The notes beneath the pieces were generated by a model. That model ran no database searches and had not been told where the DNA came from. It saw only the letters and a program-made list of their open reading frames with translations. Position numbers and translations under genes: made by a program. 64,000 bases of DNA from Curvularia sp. ZM96 (taxonomy: Eukaryota > Ascomycota > Dothideomycetes > Pleosporales > Pleosporaceae): the NCBI GenBank assembly GCA_022457065.1, contig JAJGBQ010000004.1, positions 1,798,001-1,862,000 on the forward strand, given 5' to 3'. Position 1 is the first letter of the stretch, and each line of letters starts with the position of its first letter. This document shows positions 44,901 through 56,026 of the stretch, in pieces.

Positions 44901-47338
44901 TTCGACGAAGCTTCATGAAATACCTCGCGAGTGTTTGTCGAGCTAGCCGCTGTCCGCTCACCTTTCCAGTTGAAGGTGGCTGGTGCCTGATTCTCGATGT
45001 TGCTAATTTCATGGAGGAATTCGTCGTCGTCGTCGGCGCCGAATGCTTCACCAAACTCATCGTCATCACTGACCTCGATGGGTTGATGGAGTTCACCCAT
45101 GTTGTTAGTGAACAGGCTCTCGTCTTCCTCAAGTTCCAAGTCTCCAAAATCGTCCGGCGTATCTTGACGCACAACTGATTTTGGCTTTTTCGGAGAACGC
45201 CGACGCTCTGGTGTCTCGGGTATGCGGTGAGATCGATCTTTGGACGTAGCATTCTGCATTCCCATTGTATTGTTATCCATGCGGGAACGAATACCTAGGT
45301 TCGGAGGCGGTAGCGGAGAGGCGGCCACCTGTTCTTCAGCGAATCGTGTGCGACGAGTTGGCGTAGAAGCATCTTCGGCAACCATGTCGATGTTCTTGAA
45401 ATACTGTGTTTGAGGGATGCGATTGGGCCCTACGTCCCTGGAGACATTGTGGAATGTTCGGGTTGGGCTTGCCTGCGTGGATTGTATGACAATGCTGCGA
45501 CCGCTCTTCAGCTCCGGTTTTGGAGTGGGCTTAGGCTGTCGCTTGATACTCGCCAGCTCTAACAGATGGTGCATATGGATCTGAGTGTCCTCAATCATTC
45601 TGAATAGTTTGCTGAGAGTTTCGCCATCTGCGGCGTCAAACTGCCCTATGTTCAAGTCATCCTCGAGCTTTTGTTTCACCCTTTGCCGCTGAGCCACAAG
45701 GTCATCGTGCTTGGTCTTTAGGACCATTAATTGCTCCACTGCCTCCTTGCGTGAGCGGGCGCGCTCCATCCTTTCTTCTTCGCTAGGATCGGGTTTTCCA
45801 TGCTCATCGAGATGTGCGATAAAAGCAGCACGGGCACTGAGCCATGCCGAATCAGCAGCATTGAAATGGCTTTGCAATCGTTGACCCTCAGTTCCCAAGA
45901 ATGTATCAATGATGCCCTTTATGGCGGCTTTGTCTTCCTTCGATAACTCTGAAGAGCTTGGTATAGGTTTGCTGGACTTAGTTTTGATATTTTTCTTGGG
46001 AGATTGCGACTTTGCTGGCGTAGGAATGGAATCTTGCTCAGCTTGGTGCGGGCTCGGACTTCGTAAGTTTTTCACTGGAGAACGTATGGGGAGCCGAGTC
46101 TGGCTTGCCGGTTCAGCTGAATTTGCCACAGGCGTCTTTTCACGTAACCTTGTTTTAGGGGGCGTGGGTGAAATTGTTCGAGATTGCGTGTCAATGTCCA
46201 TCTCGTCGATTGCACCAGAATCTTCATCCTCAGAGTCCAATACCGTATGTTCGATTCTTTTAGTGCCAGGTGCGCGCGCACGACCAGATCTAGGTGTTGC
46301 AACCTTGGCTTCGCATTGTCTGACCTTACTGGGAGTAGGACTACGACTTTGCTTTCCTAATTTGCGAGCTGGTGCATCTGCCGAAGGTACACGGCTCAAT
46401 GATTTGCGCTTACGTTGTTGTGTAGATGTTGCTTGTTCCGCCTTTGCCATCTGCCGCTCCTCTTCCTCTAGTTGTAGCATGGCTTCCATGTCGTCATCTT
46501 CAGCAGCCGCAAATTGCTCTGGTTGATTCCTTCCACTTCTTGCGACGGTTGAATATGGTGGGGGAGGGCTATCTGGAGCCATGACCATGTCGTCAATATC
46601 AGGAAAGTCGTCATCGTCGGGCTCTGGATCGAACGTAGGGGCTGATCGAGCCGGTCGGGGGGATTTGGCATGTTGTAGGTCTAGTTCGTACTCGTCACTC
46701 TTTCGTTTCCGTCCTTTTGGAGTGCGCATTGGAACCGGTGAAGAGGGAATCGCATCGTCTCCGGTAAGATCAATCGAATCCACATCAATCGGCTCCAGGT
46801 GGCTTATCCCAGCAGTCCCATACTGTGAGGCAGGTACCTCCATGTATCCTTTGATCGGCTTTACAGTTGCTGATCGATCCTTGGTGCTGCCCCGAACAGT
46901 CTTTGCAGGCTCTGCTGTGCTATTCCTCTCCTTTCTTGTCCCACTGGCTGAGGGTGTGGAAGATACATGTTCCGGTAACCCTGCTACTACGAGTCTGGGC
47001 TTTCCACTAGCCGGTGTAGCTCTCAGTCGTGCCATATCCGAGGTCGCGCCCCCCGCCTCTGGAGGATTATATGTATCGATCGTTTTTGTTGGAACGAGGC
47101 TGCGGGGTAGGATGGGTTTAGCGACTGGTGGTGCTGGTAAAGGCGCAGACACAGAGGCAGATTCGGGCTCATTGTATGATACTTGTTCATTCGAGAGGAC
47201 AAGGTGTTGTTGCGAGGCTGTCACTGAACTTGTGGGTTCTGCGTCGGGTTCGTATGCAACGAGCGATGCGGCGGGCGGAATAAATGGCTTCTCGGTGACC
47301 AACCACTTGAGGTGTTTACTTAGATTGTTCCGAGGCAT
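41939..47338 (-). CDS. RecQ-family DNA helicase (Sgs1/BLM/QDE-3 type), 2 exons
   Basis: ATP-dependent 3'-5' DNA helicase that dissolves recombination intermediates; the Neurospora orthologue QDE-3 also serves quelling. Exons 47338-43271 and 43222-41939 give 1,783 residues. About 850 residues of charged, disordered chain come first. Then come the helicase motifs: MPTGGGKSLCYQLPS (motif I, about 880), IDEAHCVSQWGHDFRPDY (DEAH, about 995) and QETGRAGRDGKRSECYLYY (motif VI, about 1,170). The zinc-binding RQC segment has CRRAQVLGYF and CNSTCDNC (to about 1,260). An HRDC-like domain follows exon 2's start (SVLREMGLGLPRNLDEMKAIPG region). The tail has a very acidic stretch and a final Gly/Arg-rich RGGGRGG segment. 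The start is the first ATG in frame. The large N-terminus and HRDC point to Sgs1/BLM, not RecQ1/5. Confidence 0.93.
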
Positions 47339-47853
47339 GAGAGCGTCGCATCGTTGGTGGAAGGGTCCGCATCGATGTTCTACACGTGCATCCACAGCAG
47401 CGGCGCGTTTTCACAGGCGTGATGGTGGCGACATCACTATCACTTCCCTGGACCGTGTTGTGCTAAGTCCACAACACGCGCCGCGCTAGCACCAAGTCAC
47501 GTGCGCATATTTACTACCACTGCCGTCGCCTTGGAGTCAGGGTTGTCCGTCTTTGTGACTATAGGAATAGCGCAATCCAGGTTCCAATTTTAGCAAACTA
47601 TAGTTTCCCCCCGCTTTCTGACATTTTCTTGATGGGCGCGGCTAGAATGTCAGTTGCAAACCTACCAATCGCTTCCGCTAGGCTGACGGAGTTGGTGTAA
47701 TCAGAATTAGGCCTCCATTTAAAGGACAGCTTAGCCATTATATCTGGACGCCGCCTGAGTTCTTTTCTCCCATCATAGATAGTGTCGCCATTTACTCAAA
47801 TACAACATACTAAATTCACACTTTTACGTTTTGCTCGACATTAACCCCGCAGT
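47339..47853. promoter_or_regulatory. Divergent promoter, RecQ / decarboxylase
   Basis: 515 bases between opposed start codons. GTCACGTG at 47496-47503 is a strong Cbf1/E-box-like octamer, nearer the RecQ start. No other gene is present. Confidence 0.45.
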
Positions 47854-49350
47854 ATGGAAATCCGAAATCAAGGAACATTCGATCAGCTCGCAGCAGAAAT
47901 TGCAAGAATACACCTGCAGCCGCCACCTGAGGATGTCCTTCCATCCGAAACTACGTTGAACAGTGCTCGCTCCAAGCTCCAAGCGTGTCTTCCTGCTGAA
48001 GGAGTAGGTCTTGAACAAAGTATACGGCATATACGCGAAGACCTAGTCCCGGCATTCAATGCGTCCTCCCGCTCCTCCAACTACTATGGCTTTGTTACTG
48101 GTGGTACCAATCAAGCAGCCGCCCTTGCCGATAACTTAGTCACAGCATTCGATCAAAACGTGCAGGTGCACTTGCCGAAAGAGACTATTGCCACAGACTT
48201 GGAGGACCGAGCACTGTCTTTGCTTTGCGAGTTGCTGAACTTCGAGCCCTCGCAATGGCCCCACCGGATCTTTACTACAGGTGCTACAACGGCCAATGTG
48301 CTAGGTCTGGCTTGTGGAAGAGAATATGTAATTGCTGAAGCCTCAGCGCACCGTACGGATGCCGAGAACAGTGTTGGCGAAATTGGTATCGCAGAAGCAA
48401 TGCGGAGAGCTGGCATCGATGACATTCAAATATTGACCACTGTACCCCACTCATCCTTGAGCAAAGCGGCGAGCATTCTGGGTCTCGGTCGAGCGAGCGT
48501 CAAGTGCCTAGGTCGCTCAGACGCACCGCACAAATTTGACATGCAGCTACTCAAAAAGTCATTGGAACAACCTGGTGCTGCATCGATCATCGCAGTATCG
48601 GCATCGGAAGTCAACACGGGTGTATTCGCTACGTCCGGTCTCGAGGAGATGCAGGAGCTGCGAAAGCTGTCCGACATGCATGGTGCGTGGATACATGTTG
48701 ATGGTGCATTCGGGCTTTTTGGCCGAATCTTGACATCTCCCGCTCACTCTTCCATTATCCAGTCCTGTGCTGGCCTGGAGCTAGCAGACTCGATAACTGG
48801 CGATGGACACAAGCTTCTCAACGTGCCGTACGACTGTGGCTTCTTTCTTTCCAGACATCGCACTATGGCTGAGCGTGTGTTCCAAAACCCTAACGCTGCC
48901 TATCTCGCCTCTGGTAATGGCGCCGATAGCATCATGTCACCACTAAACATCGGTCTAGAGAACTCTAGACGATTCCGAGCTTTGCCAGTGTATGCGAGCT
49001 TGGTGGCATATGGAAGAGATGGATACCGAAGTATGCTTGAACGTCAGATCCAGCTATCGCGTGGGATCGCGCAATACATTCTTGAAAGCAGCGAGTATGA
49101 GTTGTTGCCGAGAAGAGAAGCTTCTCACGAAGAGATATTGGACGGTATATTCATCATCGTACTTTTCCGTGCAAAAGATGAGGAATTTAACAAGCAACTT
49201 GTCAACAAAATCAAGGCAACAAGGAAGATCTATGTGTCAGGCACTTCGTGGGAAGGAAGACCAGCGTGTCGCTTTGCGGTATCGAATTGGATGGCTGATT
49301 TTGACAGAGACTTGCCAGTCATCAAGCAGGTATTGCAAGAGATTATTTGA
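47854..49350 (+). CDS. PLP-dependent group II amino acid decarboxylase
   Basis: Single exon, 498 residues, of the family that includes aromatic L-amino-acid, glutamate and tyrosine decarboxylases. Landmarks are SSRSSNYYGFVTGGT, TTGATTANVLGLACGRE, the cofactor aspartate D283 in HVDGAFGLFG, and the Schiff-base lysine K320 in SITGDGHKLLNVPYDCG. A full C-terminal domain follows. There is no signal or membrane segment, so it is probably cytosolic. The product amine is unknown. Fungal members of this subgroup sit near secondary-metabolite genes in some species, but no such genes adjoin here. It shares a promoter region with the RecQ gene and ends only 78 bases from the converging NIF3-like gene. 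Confidence 0.9.
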   Translation: MEIRNQGTFDQLAAEIARIHLQPPPEDVLPSETTLNSARSKLQACLPAEGVGLEQSIRHIREDLVPAFNASSRSSNYYGFVTGGTNQAAALADNLVTAFDQNVQVHLPKETIATDLEDRALSLLCELLNFEPSQWPHRIFTTGATTANVLGLACGREYVIAEASAHRTDAENSVGEIGIAEAMRRAGIDDIQILTTVPHSSLSKAASILGLGRASVKCLGRSDAPHKFDMQLLKKSLEQPGAASIIAVSASEVNTGVFATSGLEEMQELRKLSDMHGAWIHVDGAFGLFGRILTSPAHSSIIQSCAGLELADSITGDGHKLLNVPYDCGFFLSRHRTMAERVFQNPNAAYLASGNGADSIMSPLNIGLENSRRFRALPVYASLVAYGRDGYRSMLERQIQLSRGIAQYILESSEYELLPRREASHEEILDGIFIIVLFRAKDEEFNKQLVNKIKATRKIYVSGTSWEGRPACRFAVSNWMADFDRDLPVIKQVLQEII

Positions 49351-49428
49351 GAATAGCGTGGGTTTGCCACACAAGGTTGTTATCTGAATGTACACCGCAT
49401 TGCCGTGTTGTGCATACTATGAGCCCAC

Positions 49429-49941
49429 TTAGATATCCTCAATCTTGTATACCTCATATGCGACCTCTTCGTATGGATGCGCTCTGTCTTGGTCAACACC
49501 CCCTGTCTTAGGTAGTTCCTTGTCAAGTAGATACACTCACTTCTTCAGCGCTTCAACCGCCTTGATGGCTGTATCGCGTCCAAGACACATTGTTTCCACT
49601 CTGTACTCATCAACTTCCTCCAGCTCGCCAACTTTACCAATCTGGCCACAGTTGGTCAGCACGTTACTATGGGTTTGCATGAGCGCCCGGCAAGATCGTG
49701 ACTTACATTTGGATTGGCAGCGTCACCAGGCCTGAACTGTCCTGTGCCCTTGCTAGTAAAGCATACTTCGGTATATCCGCCCGGACCTTGTTGGATTGTG
49801 AGCAATAATACTATTTTCTTCTTTATTCTACAGACCTGGGTATTTTCCTGCACCGGCACTGAAGATGGCGGTTTTACAGACGTTCAGGGCTGAAGGGGGT
49901 ACGAAAAAGACTAATTTGAACTTTTGAAGTGCAGAAGCCAT
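49429..49941 (-). CDS. Standalone NIF3/YqfO C-terminal-domain protein, 4 short exons
   Basis: Small protein of 113 residues assembled from exons 49941-49836, 49786-49707, 49641-49541 and 49483-49429 with GT-AG introns of 49, 65 and 57 bases. Key pieces are FKLVFFVPPSALNVC, IFSAGAGKYPG, GYTEVCFTSKGTGQFRPG, IGKVGELEEVDEYRVETMC and AHPYEEVAYEVYKIED. These match, in order, the ferredoxin-like (CutA/PII-like) domain that in bacteria is inserted in NIF3 proteins of the YqfO type and also occurs alone. No metal-binding NIF3 core accompanies it here. The last acceptor is chosen because it joins ALKK directly to AHPYEE. Biochemical role is unknown for the standalone form. No exon is longer than 106 bases, so simple frame searches miss it. 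It is tail-to-tail with the decarboxylase and divergent from SMC4. Confidence 0.85.
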
Positions 49942-50730
49942 AGGAGCGGGTAGAGAAGAATGGGCTATCCGTGAATAGATCGATGGCAACTGCCGATTTG
50001 GAGAGTGAGCTCACAAGAATAGGATATCCGTAGGCGTTGCGCTGCGTGTCCTTATCACAACTATGGCTCGACGACTTTGGCAGATCCGATCTGTACCAAG
50101 TTTTTAGTTCGAGACGTGGGACTGAAAACACAGAAGACGATTTTCTTAGAGATACCGAGATGGTTACATTTAGGAAAGAGAGGGAGACTCGGGTCAGGCC
50201 ATGATAAAATCACATAACGTCATCCACGGCGCCCTACAGAAAGTTGACATGTTGACATGTTGACACATGGGTTTTTATGCCTATTCCGTTCAGCTAGCGG
50301 ATAAATTCTGTCTACAGTGCTCGATAATCCACAGAAGCGGAACGGTGAACCATTCAAGGAGTAGCCCTTGGTATCTGAGGGGAGTTGTGTGATACAGGGA
50401 CCTGAGCTCTCCTATGACTGGTGAAACCGGAAGATGGCTGTAGTTGCCACAGATATTCATCGTTTACTATTTCCTTAGTAAGTAAAATCCTACTCTACAA
50501 GTAATTGTAGTTGTCACAGTCATGTATTATTTGCTGTGTTGATTTTCCGACTTCACTGGTTGTGAGAGCGCTGAGGCAGAGACGCGTGGGGCGGCGCGGG
50601 GCTGACCCCGTGCTTAGCGTGGTTTCTTCGAAAACAAACAACGGACGGTGCAGGGCAGCAATCGATCAAAGACCCGAGGAACACACGGCCTCCCGACCAC
50701 CACTAACATCTACACACAGTGATAGCGACA
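49942..50730. promoter_or_regulatory. Divergent promoter, NIF3-like / SMC4
   Basis: 790 bases without a supported coding frame. It holds the tandem repeat at 50243-50266 and, closer to SMC4, a GC-rich stretch around 50,580-50,620. Confidence 0.45.
50243..50266. repeat. Tandem octamer (GTTGACAT)x3
   Basis: Two perfect copies of GTTGACAT and a third with a final C, in the divergent promoter of the NIF3-like and SMC4 genes. Could be a small factor-binding array or slippage. Confidence 0.7.
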
Positions 50731-53700
50731 ATGGCTTCTGCGACGCCCAGGAAGTCTACACGCGCCGCCGCGACACGCCGAAAGGCGCCCGTCATCGAGG
50801 AATCAGACGGCGAAGAACACATGTCACCGACCCCAGAGGTCAAAGAAGAAGAGGAGGAGGAATTTACACCAGCGCCAGCCCCACTTAAGACTGGACGGGG
50901 ACGCGGAAGACCACGGAAATCCGTAGCTCAAGGCGAAGATGCGACACCCAAACCAACTGCAAGGCGGCGGCCCCGTGTCACCGAGTCGGTGGAGCCTACA
51001 CATGCAGCGGAGAGTGCTAGGGCTTCTTCACCCTCCAAGGCAATGCCAAAGAAGCGTGGAAGGAAGCCCCGCGCCTCAGTGGCCCCAGAGCCAGCTGAAG
51101 AATCGTCTCAATTGCTTACACCTGAGCCCTCAGCGTCCCCTGAGCCTGAACCTGAACAGACCTCAGAAGCCACGATCGCACCTGGCTCGCCACAAGCCGA
51201 TGTCGACGGCGATACAATCATGACAGATGGAGCGCCTGTTCCTCAACCGCAGGCAGAACCGGAACCAGAGCCGGGGCTGGAGGCAAAGTCCGAACCGGCT
51301 GCTGAGATTACACAAATCGAGGCCAAAGAGGAGGCACTTATACCAGAACCAGATGTGGAGGCCCCGCAGCTCGAAGAACCACATCTACCAGCTAAAGCAA
51401 TAGAAGACGCGAATACGCAACAAACTATGCTCGAACCTATTGATATCGTAGTGAAAAGGCGAGCGGCTGCCATACCATCGCTGCATGAGCCTGCGCCGCC
51501 AAAGCAGCGGACAGTTATTACCTGGCTTGTTTTAAACAACTTCAAGAGTTATGCTGGTCGGCAAGAAGTAGGACCTTTTCACGCTTCATTCTCTTCAGTC
51601 GTTGGCCCTAATGGCTCGGGTAAATCCAACGTTATTGACTCATTGCTCTTCGTCTTCGGTTTTCGTGCAAACAAGATGAGACAGAGCAAGCTCTCTGCTC
51701 TGATTCATAACTCGGCTGCGTTTCCAAACCTGGACTTTTGCGAAGTCGAGGTTCACTTCCAGGAAGTCAAGGACCTTCCTGACGGTGGCCATGAGGTCAT
51801 TCCAGACTCACAGCTTGTGATATCTCGAAGAGCCTTCAAGAATAACTCGAGCAAGTACTACATCAACAAGAAGGAGTCGACCTTCACCATCGTCACGAAT
51901 TTGCTCAAAGACCGAGGAGTTGATCTGGATCACAAGCGGTTTCTTATTCTGCAAGGTGAGGTGGAGTCCATCGCACAGATGAAACCAAAAGCTCAGGGTG
52001 AGCACGACGATGGTCTTCTTGAATACTTGGAGGACATTATTGGCACATCCAAATACAAGACACCGATCGCAGAATCTGAAGTGGAAGTCGAAACCCTGAA
52101 TGAAGTCTGCCGAGAGAAGAGCAACCGTGTGCAACATGTAGAGAAAGAGAAGAGCGCTTTGGAGGAGAAGAAGGAAAAGGCACTGGCGTATATTCGAGAT
52201 GAGAACGAGCTCGCTTCGAAGCAGTCCACCCTCTACCAGATTTACATCTCTGAGTTTGATGATCACATCCAGGTCACTCAGGAATCCGTCACCCAGCTCC
52301 AGGCCCATCTGGACGAGGAACTACAAAAGCATCAGGGCAGTGAAGAAGAGATCAAGGAGCTCGAGCGTCGGTACAAGAAAGGTGCAAAGGAGTGCGAGCA
52401 GCTTGAAAAGAAGAATCAAGAACTCCAGAAGGAGGTGGCTCGCATCGACAAGGAAGCCGTCAAGTTTGAGGAAAAGAAAAAATTCTTAGCAGGAAAGCAA
52501 AAGAAACTCGAGAAGACCAAGGAGACGAGTTACTACGGCCGGTCCGAGGCGGAGAGTCTCACGAAGCAGTATGCTGCTGATCTTGAACGCTATGCTGAAG
52601 AGATAGCCGAGCTCGAGGAAAGCATGAAAGTGGAAGAAAAGGAGCTTGAAGCTGTACGAAAGAGCTTGGCGGGCAAGACACAGGGGCTGTCAGATGAGAT
52701 CGCGGCAAAGCAAAAGTCCTTGGAGCCTTGGAGCGCCAAGATCAACGAGAAGCAGTCAGCCATCGCCGTTGCACAAAGTGAGCTCGACATCATGCGCGAA
52801 CGTGAAAATGCAGGTGCCAAGGGCATTGCCGACGTCGAAGCAAGGATTGAGAGCTTAGAGGAAGCAAAACAGGCCAAGGCTGCGGAGCTTGACGAATGCA
52901 AAGCCGAAAGGAAGCGTGTTGAAAAGGACGTACAGAAAACGCAAGCTAAACTCGAGGAGGTCACACAGAAGGAACCTTTGTTGAGGTCGAAGCTTTCTGG
53001 AGCAAGAGCAAAGGCTGACGAGGCTCGTGCTAGCCTTTCCTCTGCCCAAACACAGGGTAATGTCTTGACAGGTCTTATGCGCCTGAAAGAATCTGGACGT
53101 ATCGATGGTTTCCATGGCCGTCTTGGCAACCTGGGTACTATTGATCAAAAGTATGACGTTGCCATATCAACGGCGTGTCCGCAACTGGACAACATGGTGG
53201 TTGACACTGTGGAGTCTGGCCAGCAGTGCATTGAGTACCTACGAAAGAACAATCTTGGCCGCGCCAACTTCATACTGCTCGACCGCCTTGCTAAGCGCGA
53301 CATGTCGCCTGTCCAAACCCCAGAGAATGTGCCTCGTCTCTTCGACCTTGTCAAACCCAAGCACGAAAAGCTGAGACCTGCCTTTTTCCAAGTTATGACA
53401 AATACACTCGTAGCTGAGAATCTGGACCAGGCTGAGCGTATAGCGTATGGCGCAAAGCGATGGCGAGTAGTTACCCTAGACGGCAAGCTTATCGACACAG
53501 CGGGAACCATGAGTGGTGGTGGAAGTCGAGTAGTAAAGGGCAAAATGTCGTCCAAGCTCGCGTCAGATGTCTCAAGAGATCAGGTTGCCAAGCTTGAACA
53601 AGACCGAGACACGCTCGAACAGACCTTTGTTGAGTTTCAGCAGGAGCTCCGCGAGCTAGAGACCAGACTCAGAGACCTCAACCAGCAAATACCTGAGCTG

Positions 53701-55204
53701 GATACCAAGGCGCAAAAACTTGCACTCGAGTTGGAGAGCTTCGACCGCAACATCGCCGATTGTCAGCGTCGTATCAAGGAACTCGGCAGTGAACAAGCAT
53801 CTACAAAGACAGACAAGGGTCGCATGTCGTCATTAGAGAAGAGCATTGCTTCAATGGAGAAGGAAGTTTCCAAGCTTCGTGGCGAGACGGAAGATATTGA
53901 GGCAGAGATCAAGGCTCTTCAAGACAAGATCATGGAGATTGGTGGTGTAAAGTTACGTGGCCAAAAGGCCAAGGTTGACGGTCTGAAGGGTCAGATTGAT
54001 ACGCTTACTGAGCAGGCTTCTAACGCCGAGGTCTCCAAGTCCAAAGAGGAGAAGCAGCGAGCCAAGCACGAGAAGGCATACAACGATGCCATCAAAGAGC
54101 TAGAAAAGCTCGCCGCTGAAGCAGAGAGAGTTGAGGAAGATATGGCTTCTCAACAACGAGATGTCTCTGGAATCCGACAGCAAGCTGAGGAAGCACAAGA
54201 GGAGCTTGAGACTAGGAAGGAAGAGCTACAAGTGGTCAAGAAAGAGCTTGACGAGAAGATGACGGAACTCAATGAGACTCGTGCTGTCGAGATTGAGATG
54301 CGCAACAAGCTCGAAGAAGGACAGAAGACTCTACACGAGTTCCAGAAGAAGCAGGCTTACTTCCAAGACAAATTGAGCAAGCTCGCATACCATAGTGTGA
54401 AAGACTTGGGTGAAGAGCAGGAAGGCAGTGGCGGCGAAGGCCTGCCCTCCTACAGCAAAGACGAACTCCAGGACATGGACAAGGCTGCTATCAAGGACCA
54501 AATCGCACACTTGGAGAAGAAGAACGAGTCTACGCAAGTCGATCTCTCTGTCCTCGCTGAATATCGCAAGCGTGTGGAAGAGCATGCTATGCGCTCTGCA
54601 GATCTGGCGACGGCTGTCAGTGCACGTGATGCCGCAAAGCACAAATGCGAGGAGCTTCGACGATTACGCAAGGAAGGCTTCAAGGAAGGCTTTGACATCA
54701 TCACAGCACGCCTCAAGGAGATGTACCAAATGATTACTATGGGTGGCAACGCCGAACTCGAATACGAAGACACGCTCGATGCTTTCTCCGAAGGTATCCG
54801 TTTCTCCGTCATGCCTCCCAAGAAGTCTTGGAAAAACATCAGCAATCTATCTGGCGGAGAGAAGACGCTGTCCTCACTTGCCTTGGTATTCGCACTGCAT
54901 CATTACAAGCCTACGCCGTTGTACGTTATGGACGAAATCGACGCCGCGTTGGATTTCCGTAACGTGAGCATTGTCGCCAGCTACATCAAAGAGAGGACAA
55001 AGAACGCGCAGTTCATAGTCATCTCGCTCCGAAACAACATGTTTGAGCTCGCGAGTCGGTTGATTGGTGTCTACAAGGTCAATCACATGGTAAGTTGCAT
55101 GATGAAGATGAAGGGGCGATGATCATTTTGGATGACGGCTAACAAGATGGCAGACCAAGAGTGTTACAATTGAGAACAAAGACTACATCAACGCTCAGGC
55201 TTGA
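50731..55204 (+). CDS. SMC4: Condensin subunit SMC4, 2 exons
   Basis: ATPase of the condensin complex, pairing with SMC2 to compact mitotic chromosomes. Exons 50731-55089 and 55154-55204 give 1,469 residues. The N-terminal 265 residues are disordered, Pro/Glu-rich and carry several S/T-P sites including TPRK at residues 4-7. The head begins ITWLVLNNFKSYAG, with Walker A GPNGSGKSN (about 290-298). Long coiled coils flank a hinge around 775-935 (FHGRLGNLGTIDQKYDVA to GTMSGGG). The second head half has the signature LSGGEKTLSSLAL (about 1,372) and Walker B VMDEIDAALDFRN. Splicing the 64-base intron replaces a frayed end by MTKSVTIENKDYI, the SMC4-type C-terminus. The SMC4 identity rests on the N-terminal extension and this end; SMC1-3 lack them. 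Confidence 0.95.
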
Positions 55205-56026
55205 TGAAATCACTGCCAGTATTCTTCTGGCTTCTCTATATGGGCGTTTGGGAGTTTGTGAAATCGTGGGATGGTGGGATGGGACATGTATTTGGTCTGG
55301 AGCAAGATGGGGTTATGATACCACGCGGAGACGTTTTACGGTCTGGCACTTGACGATAGAAGCAACATTGACGACCCTTTTCGCATGGTACATTTTCTGG
55401 TATGGCAGTATGCTGCTAAGTGTTACACCTGTAAGCTATTTTGAGAATAACGACGATATTATTGAAGCAATCTTCGTGACTGTTGAACTTGATTTCTTTC
55501 CGCGTCAGACCCCACATGCTCCGGTCGTTACCACTTTTGATTTTAGTGACAGTAGAATTGCTTTCCATGAAACCCTCTGCAACGAGACATAACTGTCACC
55601 TGTACCGTGCGGAGCGGAGAGTGATGGCGGCGACCCTTCGCGCTAATCGGACCGCTCATTGAACGACGCACAGACCAACTCGCCGCGGCGTTGAACCTTC
55701 GAACCGCGACTTCTCCATCAAGTGCACACGACAACGAGTCTTTTGGCCACACCGACTGCGGCAGTTCGAAACAATCAGGAGCCGCATCAGAATCACGATC
55801 GCGACAGTTGAAAGAGCCCAGCCGACTGCCTTTTCGTCGCGTCACTGAATCCCCGGCGCGGTACCAGCGTGAATGACGACACGCGCACCCCTCAGCCCTT
55901 CACCCGCCTCGGGGTACATCCTAGCCACTCGCTCATAAGCTGTGCGGCTGTATCCGTATTGGAAACAACAGCAAACTGCGCGCGAGTTAATCCTGCCATT
56001 CGAGAACGTCTGTATTCCACGCGACC
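55205..56026. other. Intergenic region SMC4 / TAF1
   Basis: SMC4 3' UTR and TAF1 promoter on the same strand. A T-rich segment lies at 55,370-55,500. A 143-codon frame from 55,161 is the shadow of the SMC4 last exon plus UTR and is not a gene. Confidence 0.5.

Noticed and set aside
46581..47489. 302-codon plus-strand frame opposite the RecQ N-terminus
   Set aside because: Ser/Val/Gly-rich shadow of the disordered RecQ region; no domain recognised and it covers the RecQ start and promoter.
55690..55720. Possible tRNA B-box (TTCGAACC) downstream of SMC4
   Set aside because: No matching A-box at the right distance and no cloverleaf can be drawn around it.
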